NCBI GenBank assembly: GCA_015501595.1
Contig: JADNRX010000017.1
Span: forward strand, 186,001-250,000
DNA: 64,000 nucleotides
Direction of reading: 5' to 3'
Source: Hymenopellis radicata
Taxonomy: Eukaryota; Basidiomycota; Agaricomycetes; Agaricales; Physalacriaceae
In this document: positions 11,446 to 25,000 of the stretch, piece by piece
How the letters are laid out: the number at the start of each line of letters is the position of its first letter
Numbering within the stretch: position 1 is the first letter of the stretch
Translations under genes and position numbers: made by a program
The notes under the pieces: generated by a model
What the model saw: the letters and a program-made list of their open reading frames with translations, nothing else
The model's database searches: none
What the model was told of the DNA's origin: nothing

Positions 11446-12595
11446 TCAACTAGCTGAAAGAATGTATGCAGCAATCTTTTTCATCTCGTCAAACCCTTCC
11501 TGCGAAAGCAACTCCACCGACCACTGGTTCTCCAAAAAATGTGGTGGGAGAACAGTCCCCGGCAGAGCTAACCAACGCCCAGGCGGCTGTATCTCATAGG
11601 TGGCAGGATTGCCTTTGTACACGCGGAGTGTCGTGCCCAGGGCGCTGATACCGTACAGAATAGGCAGCGAACAGCTGTTGAAGTTATCGTAGAAGAGATG
11701 GCGTATTTGGACCTCCGCGCGATCGCGTGTGCTTCCTCTCGCAATCCATCCGTCATCCTTCATGTCAAGCAGCATTACAAGCTTGCCCCTGCTCATGACG
11801 AACAGAGCAATGGAATATATTATGTTTTCGGAGTGAATGCCGGTAACAGCGTGAGGAACGACAGAATAGTCCCACGAAGGGAACATCCAGTTGAGGAGTT
11901 TGTTGTAGGGCGCATAGTAGCGGCTTTCATGCTGGCTGCCCTCGCGCTCAGCTGCGAATGCAGCAAGCAGTTGAGGTGGCCACATTGTTGCGTTTTCGAA
12001 AGACGAAGAAATCGCCGAGCAGGGAGCCCTGGCTGAAGAAATGTCTGTGGCAATACTTTTCATCTCGTCGAACCCTTCCTGTGACATCAACTCCAGCGAC
12101 CACTCGTTCTCCAAATAATGCCGTGGAGTAAAGAATTCCTTCGCGGACAGATCCGTAGGCGGCTGCATCTCAAAGGTAGCAGTATCGCCTTTGTACACGC
12201 GAAGTGTTGCGCCAAGGGCGCTGATGCCGTACAGATTAGGCAGCGGGCAGATTTCCAACATATCGTTGAAGAAAAAACGCATTTGGGTATCCGCGCACCT
12301 GCGTGTGTTTGCTTGGGTAATGTACTTAACTGTCGCCCTTAATTGCAAGCAGCATCACGGGCTTGCCCTTGCTGGTGACGAGCAGGACGATAAAGTCCAC
12401 TACGCCTAACGCCAAAGAGTCAATGCCCGCAACAGCGTGGGGAACGACGAGAAAGTCCCATGAAGGGAACATCCAGTGGAGGAGTTTATTGTAGGGCGCA
12501 TAGTATAGGCTTGGGTCAAACTGGTTGCCCTCACGCTCAGCTGCGAACGCGGCGAGCAGTTCAGGCGGCCACATAGTTGCGTTTTCGAAAGTCAT
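11446..12595 (-). pseudogene. two-domain PD-(D/E)XK-like protein, gene 2, frameshifted
   Basis: This gene has the same architecture as its neighbour at 9895-11120. The first domain starts at an ATG at 12595 (MTFENATMWPPELLAAFAAE), reads to LLAIKGDS, and is broken near 12340, where AGTTAAGTACATT carries four extra bases compared with the sister copies (AGTTACATT). After the break, QMRFFFNDMLEICPLPNLYG continues and the frame runs without a stop into the second domain (SSFENATMW...LLDMKDD...) ending at 11446. The presumed catalytic Glu is Ala in domain 1 and Asp in domain 2, so at most one domain could be active. The missing stop between domains shows that tandem fusion preceded the gene duplication. 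Confidence 0.6.
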
Positions 12596-13004
12596 CTGGA
12601 AAAGAGAAACAAAAGGCCCTGGCTGTGGCGCTCGTGATCGTGTGTTTACTCGTTGTTTGGCACATGCCGAATTTGCCGATTATACTCAATGTCATCCTTG
12701 ACCTTTGCCTTGTTCACGAAGACTTTCATCCAACAAATTGAGCAGAAAACAACCTCCATCCCCATGTTTCACATTGACGAAACGACGGTACTAGGTAGAA
12801 GGATAAAAACTGCCCCAAAAATTATACAACCAGACTGAGAGCGAGAGAAACAACTAATGCTACAAAAAAAGGAAACCAGACAATATCTACAGCGCGAGGA
12901 AGCAAACAATACACTAATATACAAACATTTGGCTAGTATTACAAAGTGAGCAGAATCCGAAACAGAAAGAAAAGAAAAAAAAAGAGTCGGATGCAAGCAG
13001 GCGC
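12596..13004. other. intergenic between the nuclease-like pair and the long Pro/Gln-rich gene
   Basis: No gene is supported. The stretch holds the upstream region of the minus-strand nuclease-like gene and the 3' region of the long gene, including an A-rich run at 12964-12983. Confidence 0.4.
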
Positions 13005-16000
13005 CTATCGAGACGTACGCTACCAACAAAGTCAGCGTCAAGCCAAATCACAAAACCCACAGGACATACCTTACATCCTCCCCCACACATATCCGGCGTA
13101 TGCCGCCGCGTATACATATACTTCTCCCAATCCTTGCCGCGCGCAATGAAAGCCTCCAGCATCGCGCCCTCCGAGTACTTCTTCGAGCTCATCAGCCGCG
13201 TCACAAAGTGCGTCCCCCGCGAACACCAGCACACAAACTTCCACACCAAACCCAGGTCATTGTCCAGCGCCCAAAACTGGTCCCGCAGGTCCATCATCCA
13301 CATCGGCACATCCGTATCACTGAACGGATAGGCCGGGAACCGCTTCGCCTCGGGGGCCGTCTCGAGCCAGTGAAAGAATTCCTCCCAGTATTCGGGTTCA
13401 ATGATAATCTGCTTGGGCGGAGGGCGTGGCTAGAAGAGGGAAGCGATGAGTGCGTGTTTGAAAGATTAGAACACGCGGAAACCTACCGGCTGTATCTCAG
13501 GCAGCTCAACAACGACCTTGAAACTCGACCACGCGGAAGGCTGCTGCTGCTGAAACACCGAAAACAACGGTGCGGGCTGCGAAGCATACGGTGGAGGAAC
13601 GTCAACTACGGGTGGCTGTTGCTCTTGTGGTCGCGTCGACGTTGGTGCGACATAGGGCGGCGGAAAGACCGACTCGACGGTCTGGAACGGTAATGGCTTC
13701 GATGCAGGCTGCTGGGCTTGTTGTTGCGCCGTCGAATATGACGGCGGGCTCGAGAAGAACGTATTCGACGCCTGAGCTTGCGCTTCGGGTTGAGCGTTGC
13801 CCTGCGACTGGAAAAGCGGCTGCGTCTGAGGCTGCGACTGGAACAGAGGCTGCGACTGGAAAATGGACTGCGTCTGAGGCTGCGTTTGGAAAAACGTCTG
13901 CGTCGGGGGCTGAGACTGAAAGACGGGCTGCGACTGAGGATTCCAGCCCCAAGCAGGCGCATCCGCCATATCCACATCCATCGAAGGAGGAGACGCGACT
14001 TGCTGGTAAACGGGAGGAGGAGGTGCGGTCCTGCAACGCGGCGGCAGACGTAAGTATATATACCCCTCGGATGAAATAAAAACGAAACGACGTACGCATC
14101 CTGCATGTCCGTATCGATATCAAAAACAGACTGCGAAGCTTGGGTGTTCCAAGCAGCTGACGGGACTTGCACCGGTTGCCCCATGGGAAGAGGCCCAACG
14201 CTCATAGGCCAGCCCCCGGTGTTCGCCGAAGGGGGGTATCCATTTGAGGACTGTTGTGTCGCGGTGGCAAACGAAGCCTGTCCCGCGAAAGGAACTTGTC
14301 CAGAGCCAGATGCAGACGGAGTCTGTTGAGAAACGAAAACGGGCGCGGCCGGAACATTCGGTATAACAGGACTCGGAGTCGCAGGAGCAGAAGACGTAGA
14401 CGTCACTGGCGTGGTAGCCGCCTGGGCAGCAGCAGTTGTCGTTGCTTTCCTGAGTAACGGTGAAACCGATCCTCCCCGTGGTGGTGATCGTTGTGTGGGT
14501 TGCGGGTTCGATGAAGAAGAAGCGGGAGCAGATGACGACGCCTTCTTCGTGTTGACCGTGGCTTCTGACGTGCTTGCAGGACACGGCGTAACCTTTGACG
14601 ACGACGATGTACCAGGAGCGGAAGACGTGCTCGCAGTATTGTTCGACGACAATGATACCGGAGCTGACGCCTCCTTACCATCCTTCTGTTTCTTCTGCTT
14701 CTCCTTCTCCGCCTTCTGCTTCCTCAAAGTCGCTCTTAAAAACTCCTCCCGGTCTGAAGAAGCCTCTACAGCCTGAACGGAAGGTGGCTCTACCGTATTC
14801 ACCTTCACCTTCCCCTTCCCCTTTTCACTCGTCACCGGGGGTTCAGATGGGGCTTTCTTCGCCTTCTTCTGCTTCTTGGCCTTTGGACTTGAAGGCGGCG
14901 TACTCGCACCATCAGACGACGTCGAAGAAGATGCAACGGGAGAAGCGTTCTTCGTCTCCGGTTCACCACTCAGTGAAGACTTGATAGCTGATCCCTTCTC
15001 CGAGCTCGCTGTCGGCTCATCAAGTGGCGGAGTAACGATGATGACGGGAGTCGGAGTAATAGTCGGACTAGGAGGAAGAGGGATAGATGCAGCGTCAACC
15101 AACACAGCTAAACTCGCTGTTGGCGGATCAGGCGGCCAAGTCGGACTAGGAGGAAGAGGGATGGATGCAGCATCAACCAACACCGGTTGTGGAACCGGGG
15201 GGGTGGCATTTTCAGCAAAGAACATCACAAGTTCGGCCTCTGCAAGATCGGTCGATGTATGGACCGCTCCGGAACGTTGCACGGGAGCAGGTAATGGGGC
15301 CAATGGATGTGTAGCAACCTCAGAAGGCTGGGTCATCCCATCGAGAGTCGGAGACTCAACCTGCATGAAAGGGACAGCCTCGGCCTCAGCCACATGCACT
15401 CGACCCCCAATCCATTGAGCCCTGTCTTGAGAACTCCCGTATTGTTGAAGCTCAAATCAGACGGCGTCTGAGGCGACACCGAAGACTGGAGAACAACGTC
15501 AATACATCATCGACCAAAGAAATAAATCAGGTCACAAACCTCAAGCGAGCCAGGAGACATGTATGGGCTCGGAGTGTCCGGTAGCGGGAGAGGAGAGAAT
15601 GAAGCGGCTTCTGGCGACGACTCGGGAGACGGGGGTGGAGGATGAGGAGTGGACGGATGTCTTGAACTTGCTTCAGAAGATGAGGGGCCCACTTCTGACG
15701 CTGAAGGTGCCGGAGGGGTAGGAACAGACACATGGTTCGAACCTACTCCCAAAGACGAGGGACCCAAAATTGGTGCAAGAGACGGAGCATTGGTAGGAAG
15801 CGGCACAGGTGGATTGGGAGTTGGGCCAGTCAAATTAGCAGTCGGAGTCGGATTAGCAGTCGGGGCAGTCGGAGGGACAAAAGCCGGATTTTCAGCAACC
15901 AACGACCCCATAGTGACCGGGAGACTCCGAGACTGTATCGCTGCTAGTTCCTTTACATCCTCGACATCTACCACCTCGACCATTCGCACAAAGGAAGCAG

Positions 16001-17794
16001 GGTGATGTGTCGATGTGGATGCAGTGGTGGTTGGTACGCTCCCTGTATTGTTGCTGCTACTCGATGCGTAACTGGAAGGAACGAACGAGGATGGATGGCT
16101 GGCCGGATCCTGTCGAGACGTGCTTGCCACTGGTGTTGGACGCGTAGAGCCCGACGCTCGCGCAACTGGTACACTCCCGCTGCTTTGTGCAGTGTTCGGG
16201 ACTGGCGAAGCAGACGGAAACGAAGTATCGTCCACCGTCATCGCAGCTGCGGCGTTACTTCCAAACGTACTGTCCACCGGTATAGAAGACGACGTTGACG
16301 AGGTCATAGGCGGTCCGGCGCTGGACATAGTTGCCACACCTCGAGCCCTTCCTCTAGGAAGCGGTGCAATATGGCGCGAACGGGCAGGACTGGGTATCTC
16401 GCCATCCTCATAAGAACTGTCATCATCAGAACTAGAATCAGATCCAGAACCCCTGGTTTCGTTTCCCGTCTCTACGATGAAACCCCAGGTTTTCCGCTCT
16501 TCCTCAGGATTCTCTGCCGGACGCAGGGCTTGCTCTGCCGTCCACCGTTGAAAAGGTGTCTGCTCTATTTCCATGGGATCAATTTCCCGCTGTTTCCCCT
16601 TCGAGCGCTCGGATTGTACCTCCTTCTGTTTTCCCTTGGAGCGCTCGGACTGTGGCAATCGCGGAGTATCTCTAGAAGTAAGGTCAACGAGAGATAAAAA
16701 CATTGGCGCATGTAAGACGTACGGAGTGTAGACGAATTGTCTTGTCGTTTGGAATGTGGTATTTGACGAGGGGTTCAAGGGCGAGTAGTTAGGCGTTTGA
16801 CGGAGAGGCTTTCCGAAGGGAGACATGTTCAAATTGCTCATGCCTGCCACCAGCGCATTCTCGAAGGCGCTCGTACTCGTTGAGGGACCGGTATGTGTAG
16901 ACGAGTTCCAGTCCGACGATGGTGGTAGATATGTGCTGCTTGAGTTCATGAGTGAAGTCATTCTCTTTGTTTAGAGACATGCTCACTCCTGTACTGGCAC
17001 GTCCCATGGTCGATTGTCGTCTTCATTTGAAAAATCGCCGCGCAGGTTAGACACTGGATATGTAACCGGTGTATCTGAGGTGGAAGTGGAAGGCTGGTAT
17101 GAGGAATCGTAGTTGAAAAGATGATCCAAAGACGGAGAGACGTCGTCGGCGTTGGGGACGTTCACACTGACAGGCGCAGGATTGAACCACGAGTCGTAAA
17201 AGGGATCGCCACTGAATGGAATCGTATCGGCACTCTTTTAGATTAGGGAAGGGTAGTACGTACAGTGAATTGTTAATTTGCGCCGCCTGGTTGGAATCTA
17301 CCCAAGAGCTGGTAAATCCATTTTGTGGCTCCGACTCCATATCCATATCGCAGGATGGGCCAAGTGTTGACCAGGAGGCATTCGAGTTACCCATATTCGG
17401 GTTCGTGTTGGGGTCGCTAAGTCCAAACCATTCCGCATAGTTTGCGAATTCTTCTGGGGTGAGCGAAGGTGGCGTAAAGAATGTCGCGTCCAACGACGAT
17501 GACGACGAAGGCCACGACTGGTTTTGCTGGGATGAGGAGGAGAATTGCGAACTGCGCGTTTATATGAGTGCATCCTACGAGAGAGAGGGAAATCGGAACG
17601 ACCTTGGCGTAGACGCCACAAAATGGATTGAAGAGTTTCCTGCTACTGGGGCAGGCGTTGGGGTAGTTTGATGCGAGTTTGAAGACGCTGTAACGATTAG
17701 ATAGACCGATTTCAGACAGAAGGAAAGACCTACCGCTATTCGAGGACTGGGTTTGCGAGGTCGATGGCGACGGTGTAGGTGAGAAGGAGTCCAT
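13005..17794 (-). CDS. long Ser/Pro/Gln-rich protein with a conserved C-terminal CGGGC domain
   Basis: Ten exons fit in phase: 17794-17734, 17687-17603, 17551-17264, 17211-16987, 16938-16723, 16671-15540, 15485-14096, 14030-13487, 13429-13070 and 13019-13005, for about 1427 residues. One base seems missing in the C-run at 15404-15408; otherwise exon 7 needs a less likely acceptor at 15451. Most of the protein is low complexity: Ser/Pro/Thr tracts, a Lys-rich coiled-coil-like segment (REEFLRATLRKQKAEKEKQK), and FQSQP repeats. The C-terminus is folded: EYWEEFFHWLETAPEAKRFP, MWMMDLRDQFWALDNDLGLV, WKFVCWC and WEKYMYTRRHTPDMCGGGCK. A tiny last exon adds five codons. The paralogue at 58971-61365 has the same last introns. 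The make-up suggests a nuclear or regulatory protein; function is unknown. Confidence 0.7.
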
Positions 17795-20675
17795 CGCGGA
17801 AGCAGCGGATAAGGATACAGAAACGAGAACAAGTAGTATGAGATAGAGGACGATTGCGATGTGCATCCGAGATGAGGGCTCTTGTTCTGGTGGTGGAAGG
17901 AAGAAAGGGTGGATGGAATACAATAGCGCCTTTTTGTGGAAAAGGCACGTGTGACGCGCTTTGATGGTGCCGGAATAAGTAACGACCAGGGAGGCGCTGA
18001 TGGGATAAACACACCTTTGAAGCCACCATAATCCTTTCAACCATACACGACGTGAATTCTCAAAGTGAAAAAAAGACCATTTCACCCATTCCAGGCACCA
18101 TATGCGATCAATGAAGACACCTTGTATCGGAGATGCATACCATGGCATATGCACTCGGGAAGTGACATGCTTGGTTCATTCCTTGGATCCATCCTTCGGT
18201 TGGCCCATCGCTAGGAAGTATGCAGACTAAACCGCGACCAGTGCGTATCCGATATTCGCGCAACGTGTAGCATTGACATCTGGCGCGCATCGACCTGACA
18301 GTCGTGGAGGGTGAGAGGGAGGTAGCCGCGGTGAGAAAGCCTTCAGTTTGAGTCATTTTAACCAAGGTGACGGAAGGAAGCAAAAAGCGATCGGGATGCG
18401 CCGAGCGGCATCCGCCCTGGACATTGTCATTTCTATATTAGGAGCATGGACCTTGAATTTTAGACCGTCCTTCTGCACTGAGCCGCGTACTGTATCACCA
18501 TAAACTTGTACGAGCTGCAGGCGGAAACTGGGGAAATCAAGTCTACTTTGGCATGTACACTGAGGAATTGCCTATGTCTTTCTAACCGTCCGTGAGCAGT
18601 ACGTCGATGCGCAATCCACTTCCAATACTATACTAGGAGCATGGAATCGCGTACGTACTCCGTCTGTGTCTGGACCTGGGGACATTAACGAAATACTTTA
18701 CACCAACTAGTTTGACTCTGCCAATATAATGGCGTCCACTGCTTCGCAGCCTAGACTGTCGGCTAAAGACCTTCTTGTTCATCCACCGGAAACACAGAAA
18801 TTTCAACATTATCAGTACACTACGGAGAACCGCTTGCCGCTGCAGGTTTGCGTCTCTGATGCGCGGCGTCTTCAATAATGGCAGACTTCCCGCCTAGGAT
18901 GGTCTTCCCGTTCATGGTATTACACGGCGCCATCAGTGTACATCCCTTTCCCGCTGATGTTCATACGCTGTATTTAATGCGTTGGGTGTGTATATAACTA
19001 TGGAGGAATAAGTCGTCGCGGCTAAACCACGTCTTCCGAAGCGATCGCCACTGGGTGTCGACAAGTCGTTTCTGTATATGGACGGCCCTCCTCTCGTTAC
19101 AATATCTCTCCTTGCTCGAATCTTGCTGTCGCTTCTGGAAAGTCTTCCACCCGAAATCAGTCGCGTCTTGTCACTTTGTGTCATTGTGAATAGTACATGA
19201 ACTGCCTTAGCCTCAGTCTCATCTCATCTATGGACTCGGCCGAGTCCTTGAACCTACCTTCGCACATGTAGAGATTCGTCGAGCCTGAAACGGCGTCTGC
19301 TCTATAGCCAACTCAACGTTGTTGTTTTCAGCAGAACTTTGATTCTCTGTCTGTCCAACGGGTATTTACTGTAATATACACCGTAAAATCGAGTCATCCT
19401 CCGCCCGTACTGGTGTCCATATAACTGTTTTTCCCGTCAGTGACCTGTACAGTTTTTCTTTGGACCTATTGTTCTTCAGTAGCCCTATCCTGTACCCTCA
19501 GCCCATGTACATGGCTTGTCGTCACCTTTTAGATCGTTCGAATTAGTACTCGCCCAATGCCCATATGTTCTAGAGGGCCTGTTGTCACCGTCCATTTAGA
19601 ACGGGCCCACCGCCCGAAGATATGTCACCGTTCCACCAGTTCTGTTTGGACAACGCCCAAAGATATGCTGTACCCTCAGCCCACATACATACATGGCTTG
19701 AAATCACCGACTTGCCACTTGCCCAGTGCCCAAGTGTATACAGTTTACTGGCCCTCAGCCCACTTGTTGCTCGGAACTTTGTTCAGCTGACCTCGAGTGA
19801 TTATTCATACACGCGTGATACTACTGTGGCTGGAGCTCCGACGTGGCTGTCGACGTGTGAGTCTGAATCAGCAGCATCGTCACTCACTTATCGGGAGACG
19901 CGCCGCGCCTGTGCTGCGGAATCCCAAGGAGTGTGTGCTTTGGTCCGTGGTACACATCCACGTCTAAATGTCCAAGCCTCCGCAGTATTTGAACGCAGAT
20001 GAGCTCGGAGGCAAGCACTATCCTCACTGCGCACGCTGGGCATCCCATACAATGACGCGACGTGAAACTGCGCGAAGACGCGTAAAGACACGGAGGAAGT
20101 GTACTGGTGCCGGATCCGGAATGAGACGTCCCCGTCCTTGGGCGCGAGGATTCTACAGCTAAGATACAGAGAGATGCGTATCAGGGTGGTATTGGCTGTT
20201 GATTACTCTACCGTGTTGAGCATACTGCGGGGAAATAGCGTCGTACGATATATGGTGGTGTTGAGGAACTGTAGTGGCATCATGTTAAACTGTGCCGCAT
20301 CCTGATTGACAATCTGACTTCCGAGGTAGTCCCAGGCGCAGTGTCAGGCGCGTCGCGTGTGCCAAAGCTCCGTGTCTGTTCTCGTACCTTCTCTGTAATT
20401 CCACGTCCAGATTGAGCGGAAGGGGAGACGTGTAAGTCGGAAACGTGCGAAATATACGGCGGTGCTGCGGGCCGAAGGCTTATACTATAAGAGTGGGTGA
20501 TACACGGCCAAACAGGACCTTGCCTTTCTACCACGACGGTCTCCTCGTGCTGCAGGCATTGCGGCGTATCTATCGATATCTACCCTCTTCCAATCCGCCT
20601 AATCGACTATATCACCAGTCATCCATATTTCACGGCTTATTTCGTCGCCAATTTCGATTAAAGATATTACTTTCA
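17795..20675. other. long intergenic region with short local duplications
   Basis: No gene is supported on either strand. Two partial duplications are visible: TAGGAGCATGGA recurs at about 18440 and 18636, and the block CTGTACCCTCAGCCCA recurs near 19491 and 19669 with similar flanks (also CCCAATGCCCATATG against CCCAGTGCCCAAGTG). These look like eroded local repeats rather than an intact element. Confidence 0.4.
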
Positions 20676-21431
20676 ATGGGCTCCCTCCAGCAAATATACG
20701 ACTCGACACCCCAGGACCCTTTCCCGCTCGATTCTACAGAGCTAGACTTTCTAAACACATTTGAGAGCATGGTCGACGACGATACTCCGCTGTTACAGCG
20801 AGGAAACCTGTCAGAGGAGTGGGTATCGTCTGCTGCTTTCCACATCGCCTTCTGATCCCGCTACAGAGATATGACCCCCGTCTCATATGTTACCTCTCTA
20901 CCGACCCCGAAATGTGAGAATGAACAGTTAGAAGACAACTGTGTCATTGTGAATATAAAGTACGGAATCCGTCCTCATCCCATTCACCGCCCTGCTCACG
21001 TCGCCTGCAGTATGGCCGACGAAAAGTGCGTCATGGAGTGTCCTGGGGCACCCATGATCAACGACTGCAGCACATTTAACGACGGCAGCGGTGTCGGGGA
21101 CTTTGATTTCCTGGAACTCGATGACCATGACGAGGTCTATGCCGGCGACGCCCATGACGAGGGCACCGCGTTCTCCATGGCAGCGTTGGAGGCCCTTCCG
21201 TGTACCACCAAAATGGACCTTGTCCAGAATTGGCGCTCGACGCTGGACAATACACCCGACTACCTTACTGCCGGGCCCGACGGCTACTCGCATGAAGCGG
21301 GCATGGGCAATAAGCGCACCCGCTCGATTGCGCTGTCGGACGATCTAGAAGAGCGTCGTCCACATCCTCCTCCTGAGTGCACGTTGGGCCTGTCGAACAT
21401 GCATCCATCCCGTCACAACCCTCCTGACTGA
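20676..21431 (+). CDS. acidic protein of unknown function
   Basis: Three exons fit in phase: 20676-20822, 20867-20913 and 21011-21431, giving 204 residues. The protein starts MGSLQQIYDSTPQDPFPLDS and is acidic through TELDFLNTFESMVDDDTPLL; exon 3 carries GDFDFLELDDHDEVYAGDAH and a basic patch GNKRTRSIALSDDLEERR. The introns are 44 and 97 bp with good donors. There is no recognisable domain, signal peptide or membrane segment. Acidic blocks followed by a basic patch would suit a small nuclear regulator, but that is only a guess. An unspliced frame starting at 20871 also covers exon 3. Confidence 0.5.
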
Positions 21432-22022
21432 CAAGGGCGCTCGCTCACCCTTACAGTTGACAAGAGCCCTAGGCCCAAGAGAAATTGGCTTATACGCCGC
21501 ACCCCACCTCCATCTGATTACAAGGAACAGGTCTGATTGACCTAAAGGTTCCCATCAACGATATCTCCTCCATTTTCCTCATGTTCTCGATTTCCTCCCT
21601 CCAGGCATCAGTGACTGCGACGACGACCCGTTGGCGCGTCTGCAGTATAGAGCTCGCCAAATAAATTATGCGTAGATAATGCGCCCCACCACCACCGTAA
21701 CAGGCACACGGGAGGGCAGGACGAAGATCATGAAAAGTAGTCCCCTCCATGTGTGCCACACCCATCTCATTCGTGTTTTTCTTTTTGCTTTCGATATCCC
21801 GCTCTGTGTTCCACGCCCCTCTCACCAGTTTTAGTTACAGTTGTAGTTACATCCTAGCCCCCAAATAAAGAGATTTAGCTTTGCTTCCGTCCAGATTCCG
21901 TCTCAATAGGTGACTCATGCTCACGTGAGAGGTCACGCTAACAAACAACGCGTAAACAAGAAAGCAAACTTGAACCGCAACGACGACCACGACGACCGCC
22001 TCCTGTATATTAACTCGCGACT
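21432..22022. other. intergenic upstream of the condensin gene
   Basis: No gene is supported. The condensin promoter lies here; CACGTGAG at 21923 and the pyrimidine-poor leader before 22023 are the only features noted. Confidence 0.35.
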
Positions 22023-25000
22023 ATGGCGAAAGCGGCGCTCATCGATGATATTCACGACAACGTCGCCGCCCGACTTGACGAGGTCCAGACATCACTGGCC
22101 AATCACCGCAAGAACTGCGTTGCCCTCTACAAACTGCATGTACAGGCGGGAAAGATTGTTGAAGGCAAAAAGTTGACAGGAGAAGTGGCGTTTGAGGATG
22201 AGTTTTTGAGCATGGTTGCTCGGGTCCTGGTGGTGAAGAAGGGGCAAACCGCCGAACGGGTTGTTCGGTTCGTTGGAACATACGTAAAGCACGTTACTGC
22301 AAAAGGTGCGCCATTATGTGTTTTTCAGTTAAAACCCCAAATCGACATTATCTGTGCAGATACTGAAGCAAAAGAGAAGAAGGGGATAACCGCCGCTGAA
22401 ACGTTGGGATCGCGGTTCATCTCACGTCTGCTCAACTGGCTGTTGAGCGGTTTCACGGCCAAGAACAAGGTCGTGCGCGCAAGATGTGTCCAGTTTGTGT
22501 GTGAGATGATTGCTGGTATTGGTGATGTAGAGCAAGTCCCATCTTTACCTTTGTCACGTCTCTCTTGACTGATCGCATGACAGCGAGGACACCTATATCC
22601 TCTTACGATACGGCCTGACGCAACGCGCATCGGACAAGGAGTCCAATGTCCGCGTCTTTGCAATCGTGGCTCTCTCTAAACTCGCAGGAACCGAAGACGC
22701 TGATGAATTGGAACCCGGCGAAAAGACCTGTCTTGATATCCTCGTCGATGCCCTTGCCCATGATCCAGCTCCGTAAGTTCAACTAAAAGGCTCAACCCCC
22801 CCCCCCTCTGACTATCATACCCAGTGAGGTCCGCCGTGCAGCGCTCGTTCACATGCCCCTGGTCAGCGACACGCTAGACGACGTCCTAGCGCGCATGCGC
22901 GACACCGACACCGTGACGCGTAAACTCGTGTTCAGCGCCGTTCTCCAGCCCAAGCTGGACACGCCGAGAACTCTCACGATTGCAATGCGCGAAGACGTTG
23001 TCAAGTTCGGCTTGGGCGACCGCGAGCCTTCTGTGCGCATCGCAGTGAGCAAGATGCTGGCATCGTGGTTGGATATCGTGTCAGCCGAAACGGACTCTCA
23101 TTTGGAAGCGCATCTTGATGCTTGGGAAGGCGACGACGCCGGCGTGATGAAAGGCTTAATACGCTTCCTGGGCCTTTTCGATGTCCTTGGACCGGGTGTG
23201 ACTATGGCCGTTGATGCCGTCCTGGCTATCTTCACACAGCGCTCGTCTATTCTGGAAGCTTTCCAATTCCCTGGTATGTTCTCGCATGTATCCCTCTCTC
23301 CTTACTCTTATTGTACCCCTATTCAGAGCAATACTGGAAGTCGCTCACCCCCGAGTCTGCAGTGCTGGCTAGAGCTTTTATCGACCACTGTCAATCTTCT
23401 GGCAAGCAGGCCATCTTGGAACAGGCTGGTTTACCGGCTCTATCGGCGTTTGCCTACGACATCCAAGAGTCATTCAACGAGCTCCAGTTGGCCTTTGATG
23501 AGTTGGAAGACCAGAGGAACAAGCTCGACAGCGGGGAACTCGGTGAGGAGGAAGAGATGGCAACCCAAGAAGCCATTGATGCGCTGGAAGACGACCTTGA
23601 CAATCGGGAAACGATTACGAAGGAGCTTTTGCGAATAACGGTGAACCTTGATTTTGCGGACGAGGTGGGGCGACGGCGTATGACGGCTGTTCTACGTGCG
23701 TATCTCTCTCTCTGCCATCCGTTGTTGTTTTCTGACTTTCGACCAGGGGCAATGCTTGAGACAACATGGATTCCAAGTCTCATCGAGCCGGCTGTGGACG
23801 TGCTCCGCCAGAGCACTGCTTCGGAGAAAGAACTGATTCGACTCGTAGTTGAAATTGTCTCTGATCTGCGCGACTCTGGCGAGGCGAACGATGATGATGT
23901 AAGAAATCTTCATGTCTTTTCCTACACTTGCATGCTGAGTGTTCTTGATGTAGAACGATGCAACCCGGTCAGACGCCGGAAGCGTAATCACTGTGAGCCG
24001 CAAGGAACCTTCAGTCAAGAGGGCCAAAGAAGTAGAGACGATGAGTCCGGCTGAAAGGAAGGAAGCAGACGAGAAGGATTTGCAGTCGCTGCTCCTCTGT
24101 ATCGCGATGCTTGAACGCGTCAATGGCGTAAGTTCTTTTTCCCCATTCATGGTGGGCGACCCAACCTAATGGACGTCGTAGACTTTTGAGGACAACGTTA
24201 CACTAGAGGGTATTCTAGCTGATTTGATCATCCCTTCCGTGAAGCGCAAGCACCCGCTTATGCGCGAAAGAGGCCTCATTGCACTTGGCTTGTGCTGTCT
24301 CATCGCCAAGGTTCGTTTCTCTATTTCATTGCTACGACCGTCATGGGGGTAATCGTGTGTGGTAGAACATGGCATTGAACTCGTTCCAACTCTTTTTGGG
24401 TCAAATACACAGTGCACCTGGGGAGCTGCAAATCAAAGTGCTCGAGATTGTCTTTGATATACTGATCATGTATGAGTATGATTTCTTGGGTCGGTCTGAG
24501 GATGTGGTACGTACTATCTGTTTATGCTTATCGTAAATTCTCAGCTAATGTTACTCGGATAGGCGCAACAAATCATCACCTTCCTGCTACAAATGCTGGA
24601 GAATGCAGAGACGCCCGCAGTGCAATCTACGCTGGTCGTCGGGATATGTAAACTTCTCTTGGCTGGCTTGATCAAGGACACCAAGGTAACTATCTCCTGT
24701 GCTTGGAATTACGCGTGCTTATAGGTTTGTGTAGGTTATTTTGCTGCTGATCATCACTTATATTTCCACGTCGACGATTGATAACCTTCGGCTTCGACAA
24801 TGCCTCACGTATTTCTTCCCGGTGTATTGTTACTCGTCTCTTCAGAACCAGGCCAGGATGCAGTCGGTGCGTACACGAGTTGTTTAGACATTGTCAGCGT
24901 CGGCCCAATGAGGTTCCCAGATCTTTGTAGAAGCGTTTAACCACGCAGGTCGACTTCGCGATGAGCTTGATGATGATGAGCCGGATATGATTTCTCCACA

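Noticed and set aside
13570..16697. Long open frames on the plus strand opposite the Ser/Pro-rich gene
   Set aside because: They mirror the low-complexity minus-strand exons, have biased composition, and lack starts and splice logic of their own.
22536..22583. Ordinary GT-AG intron using the GT at 22537 in condensin
   Set aside because: It gives the wrong phase and destroys the DEDTY continuation; the GC donor five bases upstream fits.
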